Assembly: GCA_964458325.1 (NCBI GenBank)
Contig: CAYWIM010000064.1
Coordinates: 1 to 27,552 of the forward strand
Length of the DNA stretch: 27,552 bases
Direction: 5' to 3'
From: JAGMXM01 sp964458325
Lineage (GTDB): Bacteria; Verrucomicrobiota; Verrucomicrobiia; Limisphaerales; UBA1319
The position numbers were made by a program, and so were the translations under genes. The notes below the pieces were generated by a model. The model saw only the letters and a list, made by a program, of their open reading frames with translations, was not told the DNA's origin and did no database searches. Positions 8,710 through 16,306 of this stretch are shown here, in pieces (position 1 is the stretch's first letter; the number at the start of each line of letters is the position of its first letter).

Positions 8710-10379
8710 CAGGCGGGCATGGCGTGTTTGAGGATCTGATCGGGCGAGGCGATGCGGGGATCGAGCCGCGCGACCACCTCACCGCCGCGCATCACCAGGA
8801 GCCGGTCGCTCAGACCCAGCAGCTCCGGCATCTCGGAGGAGATCACCAGAACCCCCCGGCCTTCCGACGCCAGCCGCCGGATCATGGCGTGCACCTCGGC
8901 CTTCGCCGCGATGTCGATGCCGCGCGTCGGCTCGTCCAGGATCATGATCTCCGGATCGGCCATCAGCGCGCGGGCGATCAGGATCTTTTGCTGGTTTCCA
9001 CCGCTCAACGCGCGGATGTTCTGACGCCGATGGGCGGCCTTGATTCCGTATGTCCGGATCTGATCGTCGGCCTGCCGATTTTCTTCTCCGCGCATGATCC
9101 ACGGGCCGCAGCAGCATCGGTCCAAGGCGGTGAGCGTGAGGTTGTGGGCCACCGACATCGATGGCACCATCCCGTATCGCTGCCGATCCTCGCTCACCAG
9201 GGCGATCCCGTGCCGAAGGGCGTCTCCCGGACGACGGATATGAGCCCGCCGGCCTCGGACGATGATTTGGCCCGTGTCGGCGGGCGCAAGGCCATACAGA
9301 GCGTGGGCCAATGCCGTGCGACCCGCCCCCAGCAGTCCAGCCACACCCACGATCTCGCCGCGGCGCAGATCGAACGTGATCGCGCGAAAATGGCCGGCCC
9401 GGCCCAGCCCGCGCACATCGAGCAGGAGATCCTCCGCTGCCGGTCCGCGGCCGCCCTCTCGACCGGGCCCCGCGCAGGCGAGTGCCGGGGGAGACTCCCC
9501 GAGCCAAGGTTCGCTCCCTGAACCGGAAATGCTCCCTCCCCCTGCCTTCTCCTCCGGGGCCTGCGGGGGCGAGGGTGGCCGAAGGCCGGGAGGGGAGGCG
9601 GGGCGTTCGTGACGAGGCTCCTTCATCCAGGTAGTTCTTTCTCCGACCATCAACGAGATCAGCTGTTCCTGATCGAGACCGGCCGCCGGGAGGGTGGCCA
9701 CGCGGCGCCCGTCGCGCAGGACAGTGATCTCATCCGCCAGGCGGAACACCTCCGCCATCCGATGCGTGATGTACAAAATGCCGACCCCGGCGGCTCGCAG
9801 ATCCTCGACCGTCGAGAACAGCGCCTCGACTTCTCGGTCGGACAGGGCGGAGGTGGGCTCATCGAGGATCAGGAGCCGGGCATCGCCAGCCAGCGCCTTG
9901 GCGATCTCGACGCCTTGCATTTCGGCAACGGTCAGCTCCTTCATCCGGCGCTCAGGCGCGACCGCCAGGCCGAGCCGGTCGAGCCACCGCTGCGCCTGGC
10001 GCCGCATCGCCGCCCGATCGATCCAGATCGATCGCCCCCACGCCGGCTCGCGTCCCATCAGGATGTTCTCGGCGACGCTCATCTCGGGGAAAGGGAGCAG
10101 CTCCTGGGGCACCATGGCAATGCCGAATCGCCGCGCGTCATACGGCCCTCGAAAACGCGCGCGATGATCGTCCCACCAGATCTCCCCCGCGTCGGGCGCC
10201 AGCAGCCCAGCCAGAATCTTCACGAGGGTGGATTTCCCTGCCCCGTTCTCGCCCATGAGCGCGTGGACTCGGCCGGCGCGGATCCCGATCGACACCCCAT
10301 CCAGGACGCGGACGCCGTCGAATGATTTCGAGAGGTTGCGCGCCTGCAGCTGAACTCCGCCTGGATCGCCCGTCGCCAT
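8709..10379 (-). CDS. Sugar ABC transporter ATP-binding protein, RbsA-like, with inserted linker
   Basis: A 556-residue tandem ATPase that powers sugar import. The first domain has Walker A GENGAGKST (43-51), a signature-like region LTVAEMQGVEIAKAL (149-163) and Walker B LLILDEPTSAL. The second has the shortened P-loop-like GLLGAGRTALA, the signature LSGGNQQK and Walker B ILDEPTRGIDI. These are the hallmarks of the RbsA/MglA/XylG family. The family is usually near 500 residues; the excess lies between the domains, about residues 253-317, a proline/glycine/glutamate-rich stretch unlike any family linker. Both flanking domains stay in frame and complete, so the protein is probably functional. 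ATG at 10379 is used; MATGDPGGVQ leads directly into the first domain. Confidence 0.92.
   Translation of the reverse strand: MATGDPGGVQLQARNLSKSFDGVRVLDGVSIGIRAGRVHALMGENGAGKSTLVKILAGLLAPDAGEIWWDDHRARFRGPYDARRFGIAMVPQELLPFPEMSVAENILMGREPAWGRSIWIDRAAMRRQAQRWLDRLGLAVAPERRMKELTVAEMQGVEIAKALAGDARLLILDEPTSALSDREVEALFSTVEDLRAAGVGILYITHRMAEVFRLADEITVLRDGRRVATLPAAGLDQEQLISLMVGERTTWMKEPRHERPASPPGLRPPSPPQAPEEKAGGGSISGSGSEPWLGESPPALACAGPGREGGRGPAAEDLLLDVRGLGRAGHFRAITFDLRRGEIVGVAGLLGAGRTALAHALYGLAPADTGQIIVRGRRAHIRRPGDALRHGIALVSEDRQRYGMVPSMSVAHNLTLTALDRCCCGPWIMRGEENRQADDQIRTYGIKAAHRRQNIRALSGGNQQKILIARALMADPEIMILDEPTRGIDIAAKAEVHAMIRRLASEGRGVLVISSEMPELLGLSDRLLVMRGGEVVARLDPRIASPDQILKHAMPA
9431..9623. repeat. 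In-frame repeat-derived insertion within the rbsA-like gene
   Basis: This GC-rich, purine/pyrimidine-skewed block encodes the extra interdomain linker of the ATPase. It contains pyrimidine-rich CTCCCTCCCCCTGCC (from about 9530) and, downstream, the palindromic core GTGGCCGAAGGCCGGGAG (9575-9592), with the self-complementary GGCC-GAA-GGCC in it. The 18-nt core recurs with one mismatch at 10460-10477. Insertion of a mobile palindromic repeat into the coding sequence while preserving frame is the inferred origin. The boundaries are set by where ATPase homology stops and are approximate. Confidence 0.55.
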
Positions 10380-10450
10380 TCCCGTGGACCGCGAATCGAA
10401 GGCTTTCTCCTATCACGGCATGCGCCCCGATGCCAAGAGCGCGGTTTCGG

Positions 10451-10487
10451 GGGGAGAATGTGGCCGCAGGCCGGGAGCGGGGGGGAA
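10451..10487. repeat. Second copy of the GC-rich palindromic repeat core
   Basis: The core GTGGCCGCAGGCCGGGAG (10460-10477) matches the copy inside the rbsA-like gene at 17 of 18 positions, and both are flanked by G-runs. It lies in the divergent intergenic region about 70 nt upstream of the rbsA-like start. The G-rich flank (CGGGGGGG) could affect the promoter region, but no promoter is resolved here. Confidence 0.5.
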
Positions 10488-10559
10488 TTCAGGCAATCAT
10501 CGCCGGAGATCCATTTTTGGATTGACGGGGCCTGGCTGTTAATGCCCCGTTATCATGCC

Positions 10560-10811
10560 ATGAAGAAGACGGAAAAGAGAACCATCCTCGTGATCTTGCG
10601 GAACCGGCTGGCGCCGAGCCAGCCGGTCCGGTATGTCGAGCTGGACTGCGACGCCAAAGGCACCATCCTCGAGGAACGCCCCCTCAAGCGCGAGCCGCGC
10701 GAGGCTCGCTACGATGAGGTGTGGCAGAACGACGAGGGCAAAGACACCTTGAAGTTCACGCATCGAATCAAGCGGATCTACCGGCATCCGCTCCAGAAGA
10801 AAGGCGCCTGA
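10560..10811 (+). CDS. Small conserved-looking protein of unknown function
   Basis: An 83-residue basic, charged protein (MKKTEKRTILVILRNRLAPS to HPLQKKGA) that I do not recognise. It has no signal peptide, membrane segment or cysteine pair; alternating hydrophobic residues such as TILVILRNRL and VRYVELDCD suggest a small beta-rich fold. The frame continues upstream to 10458 through the repeat, but that part is compositionally unlike protein; an ATG at 10542 would add six residues. The stop directly abuts the ATG of the beta-helix gene (TGA then ATG), so the two are likely co-translated. Function unknown. Confidence 0.6.
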   Translation: MKKTEKRTILVILRNRLAPSQPVRYVELDCDAKGTILEERPLKREPREARYDEVWQNDEGKDTLKFTHRIKRIYRHPLQKKGA

Positions 10812-12962
10812 ATGAGCCCGCGCGCGCGACATCTCGGATGGCGATGGGCATGGGTCATGATCGGCTTCGGCGTGGCCGGCATCCACGGCGCCGCGCCGCC
10901 CTCGGCCAGCCGGGTCGGGATGCGGTTGATCCACGTGGCCACGAACGGCCATGACGGCTGGACCGGGGCGCTGGCCGCGCCCAATGCGGGCCGCACGGAT
11001 GGTCCGCTGGCCACGATCGCACGGGCGCGCGATATCATCCGCCAGGCCAAGCGATCCCCCGAGGGGTTGCGCTCGGCTGTGCGTGTCGTCATCCACGGCG
11101 GCACGTACGCGCTTCCGGCTCCCATTGTCTTCACCTCCGAAGACGGCGGAAGCGCCGATCGGCCGATCGAATATGCGGCCGCGGAAGGCGAGACTCCGAT
11201 CATCAGCGGGGGGCGCCGCATCACGGGGTGGCGCGCGGTCGAGATGGATGGCCGCAAGGTCATGGCGGCGGACGTGCCGGCTGTCCGGGCCGGCGACTGG
11301 TATTTTCACCAGCTATGGGTCAACGGCGAGCGCCGGCCGAGGGCGCGTCATCCGAACCAGGGATACCTGGCGGTGGCCGAAATCCCCGATGCCAAATCCG
11401 ACACGCCCTGGCACCAGGGACAAGCCGCGTTCCGGTATGCGGCCGGCGACCTCGAGAGCTCGCCCGGCATCCGCCAGGCCGAGGTCTGCGTCATGAACCG
11501 CTGGATCGAGTCCCACCTGCCGATCACGGGCATCGACGAATCCAACCGCATCGTCCGCTTCGGCAAGCGCTCGGTTTTCAAGCTCGATCCGGGCGACCTG
11601 TATTATGTCGAGAACGCGCGGGAGCACCTCGATCGCCCAGGCGAGTGGTGGCTGGACCGCGATTCGGGCGTGCTGTATTGCCTGTCGCGCGCGGGGGAGG
11701 ACCTCGAGCGGGCCGAGGTGATCGCGCCTGTCCTGACCCAGCTGATGCGGCTCGAAGGCGATCCCGAATCGAAGCGGTGGATCGAGCATCTGGCCTTTCG
11801 CGGAATCGTGTTTGCGCATACGGAGTGGTATTTTCCTGGGGGCTTCGACAGCGGCCGCCAGCGGGCCGAGGTCTGGCCGCCACCCGCGGCGGCGGTCGGC
11901 GGGTTCGCGCAGGCCGCCATCGGCGTGCCGGGATCGGTGTACGGAGCGGCGCTCCGCCACGCGATATTTGACCAATGCCGCTGGATCCACCTGGGCGGCT
12001 ACGGGCTCGAGCTGGGCCGCGGCTGCCGGGACAACCGGATCCAGCGGTGCGAGCTGGCGGACCTGGGCGCCGGCGGGATCAAGCTGGGCGAAACGGCCAT
12101 CCGGGATTCAGCCGGCGAGGTGGCCCGGGACAACGAGGTCAGCGACTGCCACATCCACGACGGCGGCCGGTTCTTCCACAGCGCCATCGGCATCTGGATC
12201 GGCCAGTCGCCTGGGAACCGAATCCGACACAATCTCATCCACGATTTCTATTACTCGGGGATCTCGGCAGGATGGACCTGGGGATACGGCCGCGCCTTGG
12301 CGACGAACACCGTGGTCGAGCTCAACCACGTGCATCACATTGGCAAGCTGAGCAATGGCGACGGTCCGATCCTGAGCGACATGGCCGGCATCTACACCCT
12401 GGGACGGCATACGGGAAGCGTCATCCGAAGCAACCTTTGGCACGACGTCGCCGGGCTGCGATACGGCGGGTGGGGCATCTACTTCGATGAAGGAACATCC
12501 GAGATCCTCGCCGAAAACAATCTCGTCATCCGCACCACCCATGGCGGATTCCATCAGCATTACGGCCGGGACAACCGGGTCCGGAACAACGTGTTCCTCC
12601 TGGCGCGCGATTTCCAGATCCAGCGCAGCCGGGCCGAAGAGCATCTGAGCTTCCGTTTCGAGCGGAACGTTGTCGGGTGGCAGGAGGGGAAGCTGTTGCA
12701 CGGCAACTTCAGCGGGACCAATTACGTGTTCGACTCGAACCTCTACTGGCCGCCCTCCGGGCAGGAGGCCCGGTTTGCCGAGTGGTCCTGGGACGAGTGG
12801 CGCCAGCGCGGGCAGGACGTTCATTCCCAAATCGCCGAACCGCGGTTCATGGATCCGGGGGCGGACGATTTCAGGCTGCGCGGCGATTCGCCCGCACTCC
12901 GGCTGGGGTTCCGTCCGTTCGACCTGCGCGACGTCGGGCCGCGGCGAGCTTCGGCACGATGA
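10812..12962 (+). CDS. Secreted right-handed parallel beta-helix protein, probable carbohydrate-active enzyme
   Basis: A 716-residue protein with an N-terminal signal (WAWVMIGFGVAGIHGA, cleavage near residue 27). The next part, IHVATNGHDGWTG to GPLATIARARDIIRQ and VVIHGGTYALPAPIVF, is the standard entry of pectate-lyase-like beta-helix enzymes. A long run of short beta-strand turns follows (RDNEVSDCHIHDGG, GNRIRHNLIHDFYYSGISAG, TNTVVELNHVHHIG, GSVIRSNLWHDV, ENNLVIRTTHGGF, RVRNNVFLL). The GISAGWTWGYG and DMAGIYTLG blocks recall the family that contains GH141 fucosidases/xylanases; this is from memory of family style, and the substrate is not assignable. It is periplasmic or extracellular. It follows the small gene without a gap and is transcribed away from the sugar transporter. 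Confidence 0.85.
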   Translation: MSPRARHLGWRWAWVMIGFGVAGIHGAAPPSASRVGMRLIHVATNGHDGWTGALAAPNAGRTDGPLATIARARDIIRQAKRSPEGLRSAVRVVIHGGTYALPAPIVFTSEDGGSADRPIEYAAAEGETPIISGGRRITGWRAVEMDGRKVMAADVPAVRAGDWYFHQLWVNGERRPRARHPNQGYLAVAEIPDAKSDTPWHQGQAAFRYAAGDLESSPGIRQAEVCVMNRWIESHLPITGIDESNRIVRFGKRSVFKLDPGDLYYVENAREHLDRPGEWWLDRDSGVLYCLSRAGEDLERAEVIAPVLTQLMRLEGDPESKRWIEHLAFRGIVFAHTEWYFPGGFDSGRQRAEVWPPPAAAVGGFAQAAIGVPGSVYGAALRHAIFDQCRWIHLGGYGLELGRGCRDNRIQRCELADLGAGGIKLGETAIRDSAGEVARDNEVSDCHIHDGGRFFHSAIGIWIGQSPGNRIRHNLIHDFYYSGISAGWTWGYGRALATNTVVELNHVHHIGKLSNGDGPILSDMAGIYTLGRHTGSVIRSNLWHDVAGLRYGGWGIYFDEGTSEILAENNLVIRTTHGGFHQHYGRDNRVRNNVFLLARDFQIQRSRAEEHLSFRFERNVVGWQEGKLLHGNFSGTNYVFDSNLYWPPSGQEARFAEWSWDEWRQRGQDVHSQIAEPRFMDPGADDFRLRGDSPALRLGFRPFDLRDVGPRRASAR

Positions 12963-13000
12963 TGGAGCGGGGGCCTGCGCCGCATCGGGAAAAGCGTCTC

Positions 13001-13016
13001 GCCGCCACTGGGCGGC
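13001..13016. terminator. Weak hairpin between convergent genes
   Basis: GCCGCC-ACTG-GGCGGC forms a 6-bp GC stem in the 57-nt space between the beta-helix gene and the convergent FHA gene. On the minus strand a short CTTTTCC follows about ten bases later; there is no proper T-tract. It could act as a weak bidirectional terminator, but only the stem is actually visible. Confidence 0.3.
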
Positions 13017-13019
13017 CGG

Positions 13020-13412
13020 TCATTGGAGCAAGCGGTAGGCCAGGGCAACCTGGCCCAGGCATAGAACGCCCAGGCCGATCCACGTCGCCATCTCGCGGGC
13101 CCGATGGCTGATCTGGCGGGGTTCCGACAGCCAGAAGATCAACTTGACCGAGCCCAGCTCGAGGATATCGCCCGGCCGAACTCGCGCTGGCTCACCCACC
13201 GGCTCTCCATTGAGCAAGGCTCCCGCCTGGGGTTCGACCTCGAAAAAAACGCCCTGTTGAAGATCCAGCCGAAATCGCCCATGGCGCTCCCAGACGCCCG
13301 CGTCCTCGAACCGGACCGGAGCCACAGCCGAACGGCCGATATCACATGGGAACCGCCGGATCCCGACCCGCTCTCCCGCCCGGCGCCCCGTGAGAACCTG
13401 CAGCTGGACCAT
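13020..13412 (-). CDS. Small FHA-like domain protein with C-terminal membrane anchor
   Basis: A 130-residue protein. Residues 1-95 read as a forkhead-associated fold: CDIGRS (23-28), VWERHGRFRL (40-49), LLNGEPVG (66-73) and RVRPGDILELGSVKLIF (77-93). A hydrophobic helix TWIGLGVLCLGQVALAYRLL ends the chain. FHA domains bind phosphothreonine peptides, but the usual serine of the S-x-x-H motif is replaced by tryptophan here, so binding may be altered or lost. The ATG overlaps the stop of the Wza-like gene by one base (TGATG), which sets the start; a longer frame to 13496 only shadows that gene. It lies in the exopolysaccharide operon downstream of a tyrosine kinase, suggesting a membrane-tethered adaptor role (inference). 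Confidence 0.7.
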   Translation of the reverse strand: MVQLQVLTGRRAGERVGIRRFPCDIGRSAVAPVRFEDAGVWERHGRFRLDLQQGVFFEVEPQAGALLNGEPVGEPARVRPGDILELGSVKLIFWLSEPRQISHRAREMATWIGLGVLCLGQVALAYRLLQ

Positions 13413-14026
13413 CACCAGCCGCGGCGCGGCACGTTGATCTTGTCTCCCGGAAACACCGGCAGATCGAGGGATTGATCGTTGCGCGCCTTGTTGCAATTGA
13501 TTCGGAGGACCTCGCCGCTGGCGCGGGTCAATTCCACCCGCGTTTTCGCGGCGAAATCGGTGAACCCGCCCCCGGCAGCGATTGCGCCCAGCACCGTCAT
13601 CTGGCCCAGATGGATCATCCGGCTCGGAAGCTTCACCTCGCCGAAGATGTAGACAAAGCGGCTGGGCGAATCGACGTTCACGCTGAGACGGACAAAAAAG
13701 GATGGCACGTAGAGATCGTGGATCTCTTTCTGCAGCTGGCCCGTCGTCTTGCCGGCCGCTTTCACCGGCTCCCTCAGATAGGGCAAGCTGATCGTCCCGT
13801 CCTCCTTGATCTGTCCGTCGAACTTGTCGGGCGGATTGGGCACGCCGGAGAAGACGATGGTGAGCGGATCATTGGCCCGCAACGAGGCCACCTCGTTGCC
13901 AGAGAGGGCGGTCCCACCCCCCGAACGCGATCCGCCGGTGCTGACGCATCCGGTTGCCAGGATCGTCATCCCTGCCACCGCCAGGATCCAGCCGCCCATC
14001 CCCATCTTGAAGCGAAACCCATTCAT
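13412..14026 (-). CDS. Polysaccharide export lipoprotein, Wza-like (short, one SLBB)
   Basis: A 204-residue lipoprotein with signal and lipobox LATGC (Cys27). The mature part shows the Poly_export domain (NDPLTIVFSGVPNPPDKFDGQIKEDGTISLPYL, about 52-84, and the block near TTGQLQKEIHDLYVPSFF). One SLBB-like segment follows (FVYIFGEVKLPSRMIHLGQMTVLGAIAAGGGF). E. coli Wza is about 380 residues with more SLBB domains and a C-terminal membrane helix, so this is the short form that usually works with a separate outer-membrane barrel; one is encoded in this operon. AGGA lies upstream of the ATG. It sits 54 nt after the Wzc-like gene and overlaps the FHA gene by one base. Confidence 0.9.
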   Translation of the reverse strand: MNGFRFKMGMGGWILAVAGMTILATGCVSTGGSRSGGGTALSGNEVASLRANDPLTIVFSGVPNPPDKFDGQIKEDGTISLPYLREPVKAAGKTTGQLQKEIHDLYVPSFFVRLSVNVDSPSRFVYIFGEVKLPSRMIHLGQMTVLGAIAAGGGFTDFAAKTRVELTRASGEVLRINCNKARNDQSLDLPVFPGDKINVPRRGW

Positions 14027-14080
14027 AAAGCTCTATCCTAAACCCGGAACGCACCCGCGAACAACGATAATCGCGCCTCG

Positions 14081-16243
14081 CTAGGCGACTTCCTGAGGCT
14101 CTTTTGCCTTCTCCTTGCCGCGGTGGCGGCGCGACGAGGATTTCCCGTCGTCATCGCGCTTCGAATAATAGTAGTCGTAGTAATACCCGCTGTAATAATA
14201 ATAATAGGAATCCTGCGAGATGTTGATATTGTTCAACACGACCCCCATCAGGTTCCCGCCGACCTTCTCGACCATCTGCTTGGCGCGCATGGTCATCAGC
14301 TGCGGGTACTTGCGGTATTGCACGACCAGGATGGCCATGTCGACCTCGCTGGCGAGGACGGAGGCGTCGCTGACGCCCATGATGGGTGGGGAGTCGAAGA
14401 ACACGAAGTCGTATCGCTGTTTGACCTCGGTGATGAACTCGCGCATGCGGGTGGAGTTAAGGATGCTGCCGAGGGAGCTGCTGGGGAGCTTTCCGCTGGG
14501 CATGAAATCCAGCGTGGGCACCCCGGTGGTCTGGACCACCTCCTCGAGCGTGTTCTGCTTGAGGAGGTAATTCGTGAGGCCGATCGAGTTGGACACCTTG
14601 AGGAACTTGTGGAGGCTGGGCCGTCGGAGGTCCGAATCGACGACGAGCACGCGCTGCCCATTTTGGGCGAACACGGTGGCCAGGTTGAACACGGTGGTGG
14701 ACTTGCCCTCGCCGGCCCCGCCGCTGACGACGGTGAGGGTGTTCCGGCGGTCATCCTTGCGGCTGAAGAGCAGGTTGGTGCGCAGGACGCGGTAGGCCTC
14801 GGCGTGCGGGCTGTCGGCCCCCTCGTCGAGGAGGTTGCCGACGTTTTGGGGGATGACGCCCAGGACCGGCGCCTGAAGCGCGCGCTCGACATCGTCGATT
14901 GTCTTCACGCTGGTGTCCAGGTACTCGATGAAGAAGGCCAGTCCGAGCCCCACCACCAAACCCACCACCACGCCCAGCGCGATGTTCATGGGCACGTTGG
15001 GGCGGACGGGCCGGAGGCCGGGCTCGGCCGGGTCGACGATCTCGACCATCGAAGTGCTGGGCATCTTCACATCCACGCTTTCGGCGATGATCTTCATGTT
15101 CATGGCGTGGAGGATTTGGCGCTGCGAATCGAGGTCGCGTTTGGCCAGGAGGTAAGGGCCATAGCGGGATGCCTTCTCGAGGTCCTGCTGCTGGGCTTTC
15201 TGGAGGGCCTCGGTGGACACCTCGAGATCGCTCTGAGACGCTTTGACCTTGTTATCGAGGCCGGTCAGGATGCCGGCGATCTTGGCCTCGATCTGCTGGT
15301 CGATCGTGGCGATCAGGTCTTTGGCTTTCTGGACATCGGGATTTTGGGCGCCGTAATCGCGGGTGAGGGTGGTGAGCTCCTGCTCGACCCGGCTATAGTC
15401 CGTGAGCAGCTGGGCGAGCATGGGATCGGGGAATGCGGTCGGGAGGGCCTTGCGGAGGGTGGAGCGGTCGAGCGCCAGAAGATTGGTCAAGGTCGCGTTG
15501 AGCTGGCTGTAGGATCGCTGGGCGTTGATCCGCTCCATCTCGAGGCGGCGGACCGTCTCCGGCTCGAGGGGATTGGCCTGGCCGCTATCGACCACGGCGT
15601 CCGAGATCTGAAACTCCTCGCGGAGCTTGGCGATGTTTTTTTGGGCGTCCTCGACCTTCTGGCGCTGCTCCTCCAACTGCTGCTCGAGAACGCGGATGCC
15701 GCCCATGGCGGCCACTTCGCGCTGGCGGCTTCGAGTCTGGCGATAGGCATCGGCGATGGCGTTGGCGATGGTCGCCGCCTCGCGCGGGTTCTCGCTCAGG
15801 AATCGGATCTCGATCAGCGAGGTGTTGCGCGACTGCCGCACATCGAGGTGATTGCGCAGGACGGTGTAGGCCTCGTTGGGAGTCAGCGCGATGCCCGCGT
15901 TGTATTTGGCGGCCCAGTTGGTCATGAGGTTCAGATTGGTGATGACCTCGTAGAGGACCGTCTTGGACTGGATTTTCTCGAATTGGGTTTGAAGCCAGTA
16001 GGGATCGTAGGTGCTGACGTTCTGGCGCATCTCGAAGAGGCCGGAGATGTCGGACGCCTCTTTCTCGACCGAGATTCGCACCGTGCTGGCATAGTACCGG
16101 GGCAGCCAGTAAGTCACCACCGTGGTGGTCAGCACCACCAGCAGGAACACAGCGAAGATCACCGTCTTGCGGATCCGGATGATACGCCAGTAATCCAGAA
16201 AATGAAGCTGGGACTCGGCGGCGGGCGGGGTGAAATTTTCCAT
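14081..16243 (-). CDS. Polysaccharide co-polymerase / tyrosine autokinase, Wzc-like
   Basis: A 720-residue inner-membrane protein controlling chain length and export of exopolysaccharide. It has a Wzz-type N-terminus with a TM helix at about 28-47, a long coiled-coil periplasmic region (about 175-395), a PNVP motif and second TM helix (415-440), and a cytoplasmic BY-kinase: Walker A SGGAGEGKST (507-516), Walker A' LVVDSDLRRP (533-542) and Walker B FVFFDSPP (613-620). The tail has eleven tyrosines within residues 680-693, the presumed autophosphorylation cluster, and then a very basic end. No clear Shine-Dalgarno precedes the ATG; a terminator hairpin with a U-tract does. The neighbours are the barrel gene upstream and the Wza-like gene downstream. 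Confidence 0.94.
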   Translation of the reverse strand: MENFTPPAAESQLHFLDYWRIIRIRKTVIFAVFLLVVLTTTVVTYWLPRYYASTVRISVEKEASDISGLFEMRQNVSTYDPYWLQTQFEKIQSKTVLYEVITNLNLMTNWAAKYNAGIALTPNEAYTVLRNHLDVRQSRNTSLIEIRFLSENPREAATIANAIADAYRQTRSRQREVAAMGGIRVLEQQLEEQRQKVEDAQKNIAKLREEFQISDAVVDSGQANPLEPETVRRLEMERINAQRSYSQLNATLTNLLALDRSTLRKALPTAFPDPMLAQLLTDYSRVEQELTTLTRDYGAQNPDVQKAKDLIATIDQQIEAKIAGILTGLDNKVKASQSDLEVSTEALQKAQQQDLEKASRYGPYLLAKRDLDSQRQILHAMNMKIIAESVDVKMPSTSMVEIVDPAEPGLRPVRPNVPMNIALGVVVGLVVGLGLAFFIEYLDTSVKTIDDVERALQAPVLGVIPQNVGNLLDEGADSPHAEAYRVLRTNLLFSRKDDRRNTLTVVSGGAGEGKSTTVFNLATVFAQNGQRVLVVDSDLRRPSLHKFLKVSNSIGLTNYLLKQNTLEEVVQTTGVPTLDFMPSGKLPSSSLGSILNSTRMREFITEVKQRYDFVFFDSPPIMGVSDASVLASEVDMAILVVQYRKYPQLMTMRAKQMVEKVGGNLMGVVLNNINISQDSYYYYYSGYYYDYYYSKRDDDGKSSSRRHRGKEKAKEPQEVA

Positions 16244-16248
16244 GGATT

Positions 16249-16283
16249 AAAAAAAAGGAGGCTGAACCATTATTCCAGCCTCC
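16249..16283 (-). terminator. Intrinsic terminator after the barrel gene, abutting the wzc-like start
   Basis: On the minus strand, GGAGGCTG, an 11-nt loop, CAGCCTCC and then eight Ts: a perfect 8-bp GC-rich stem with a U-tract. It begins 23 nt after the stop of the barrel gene, and the T-tract ends 5 nt before the ATG of the wzc-like gene. It should set a high barrel-to-Wzc expression ratio unless read-through is regulated. Confidence 0.85.
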
Positions 16284-16306
16284 CGTCTGAATCTCAAAGA
16301 CACGAA

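Noticed and set aside
6799..8739. A 646-codon plus-strand frame antisense to the FG-GAP and permease genes
   Set aside because: Its composition is rich in R, H, Q and P with no hydrophobic pattern or motif; the opposite strand carries clear families.
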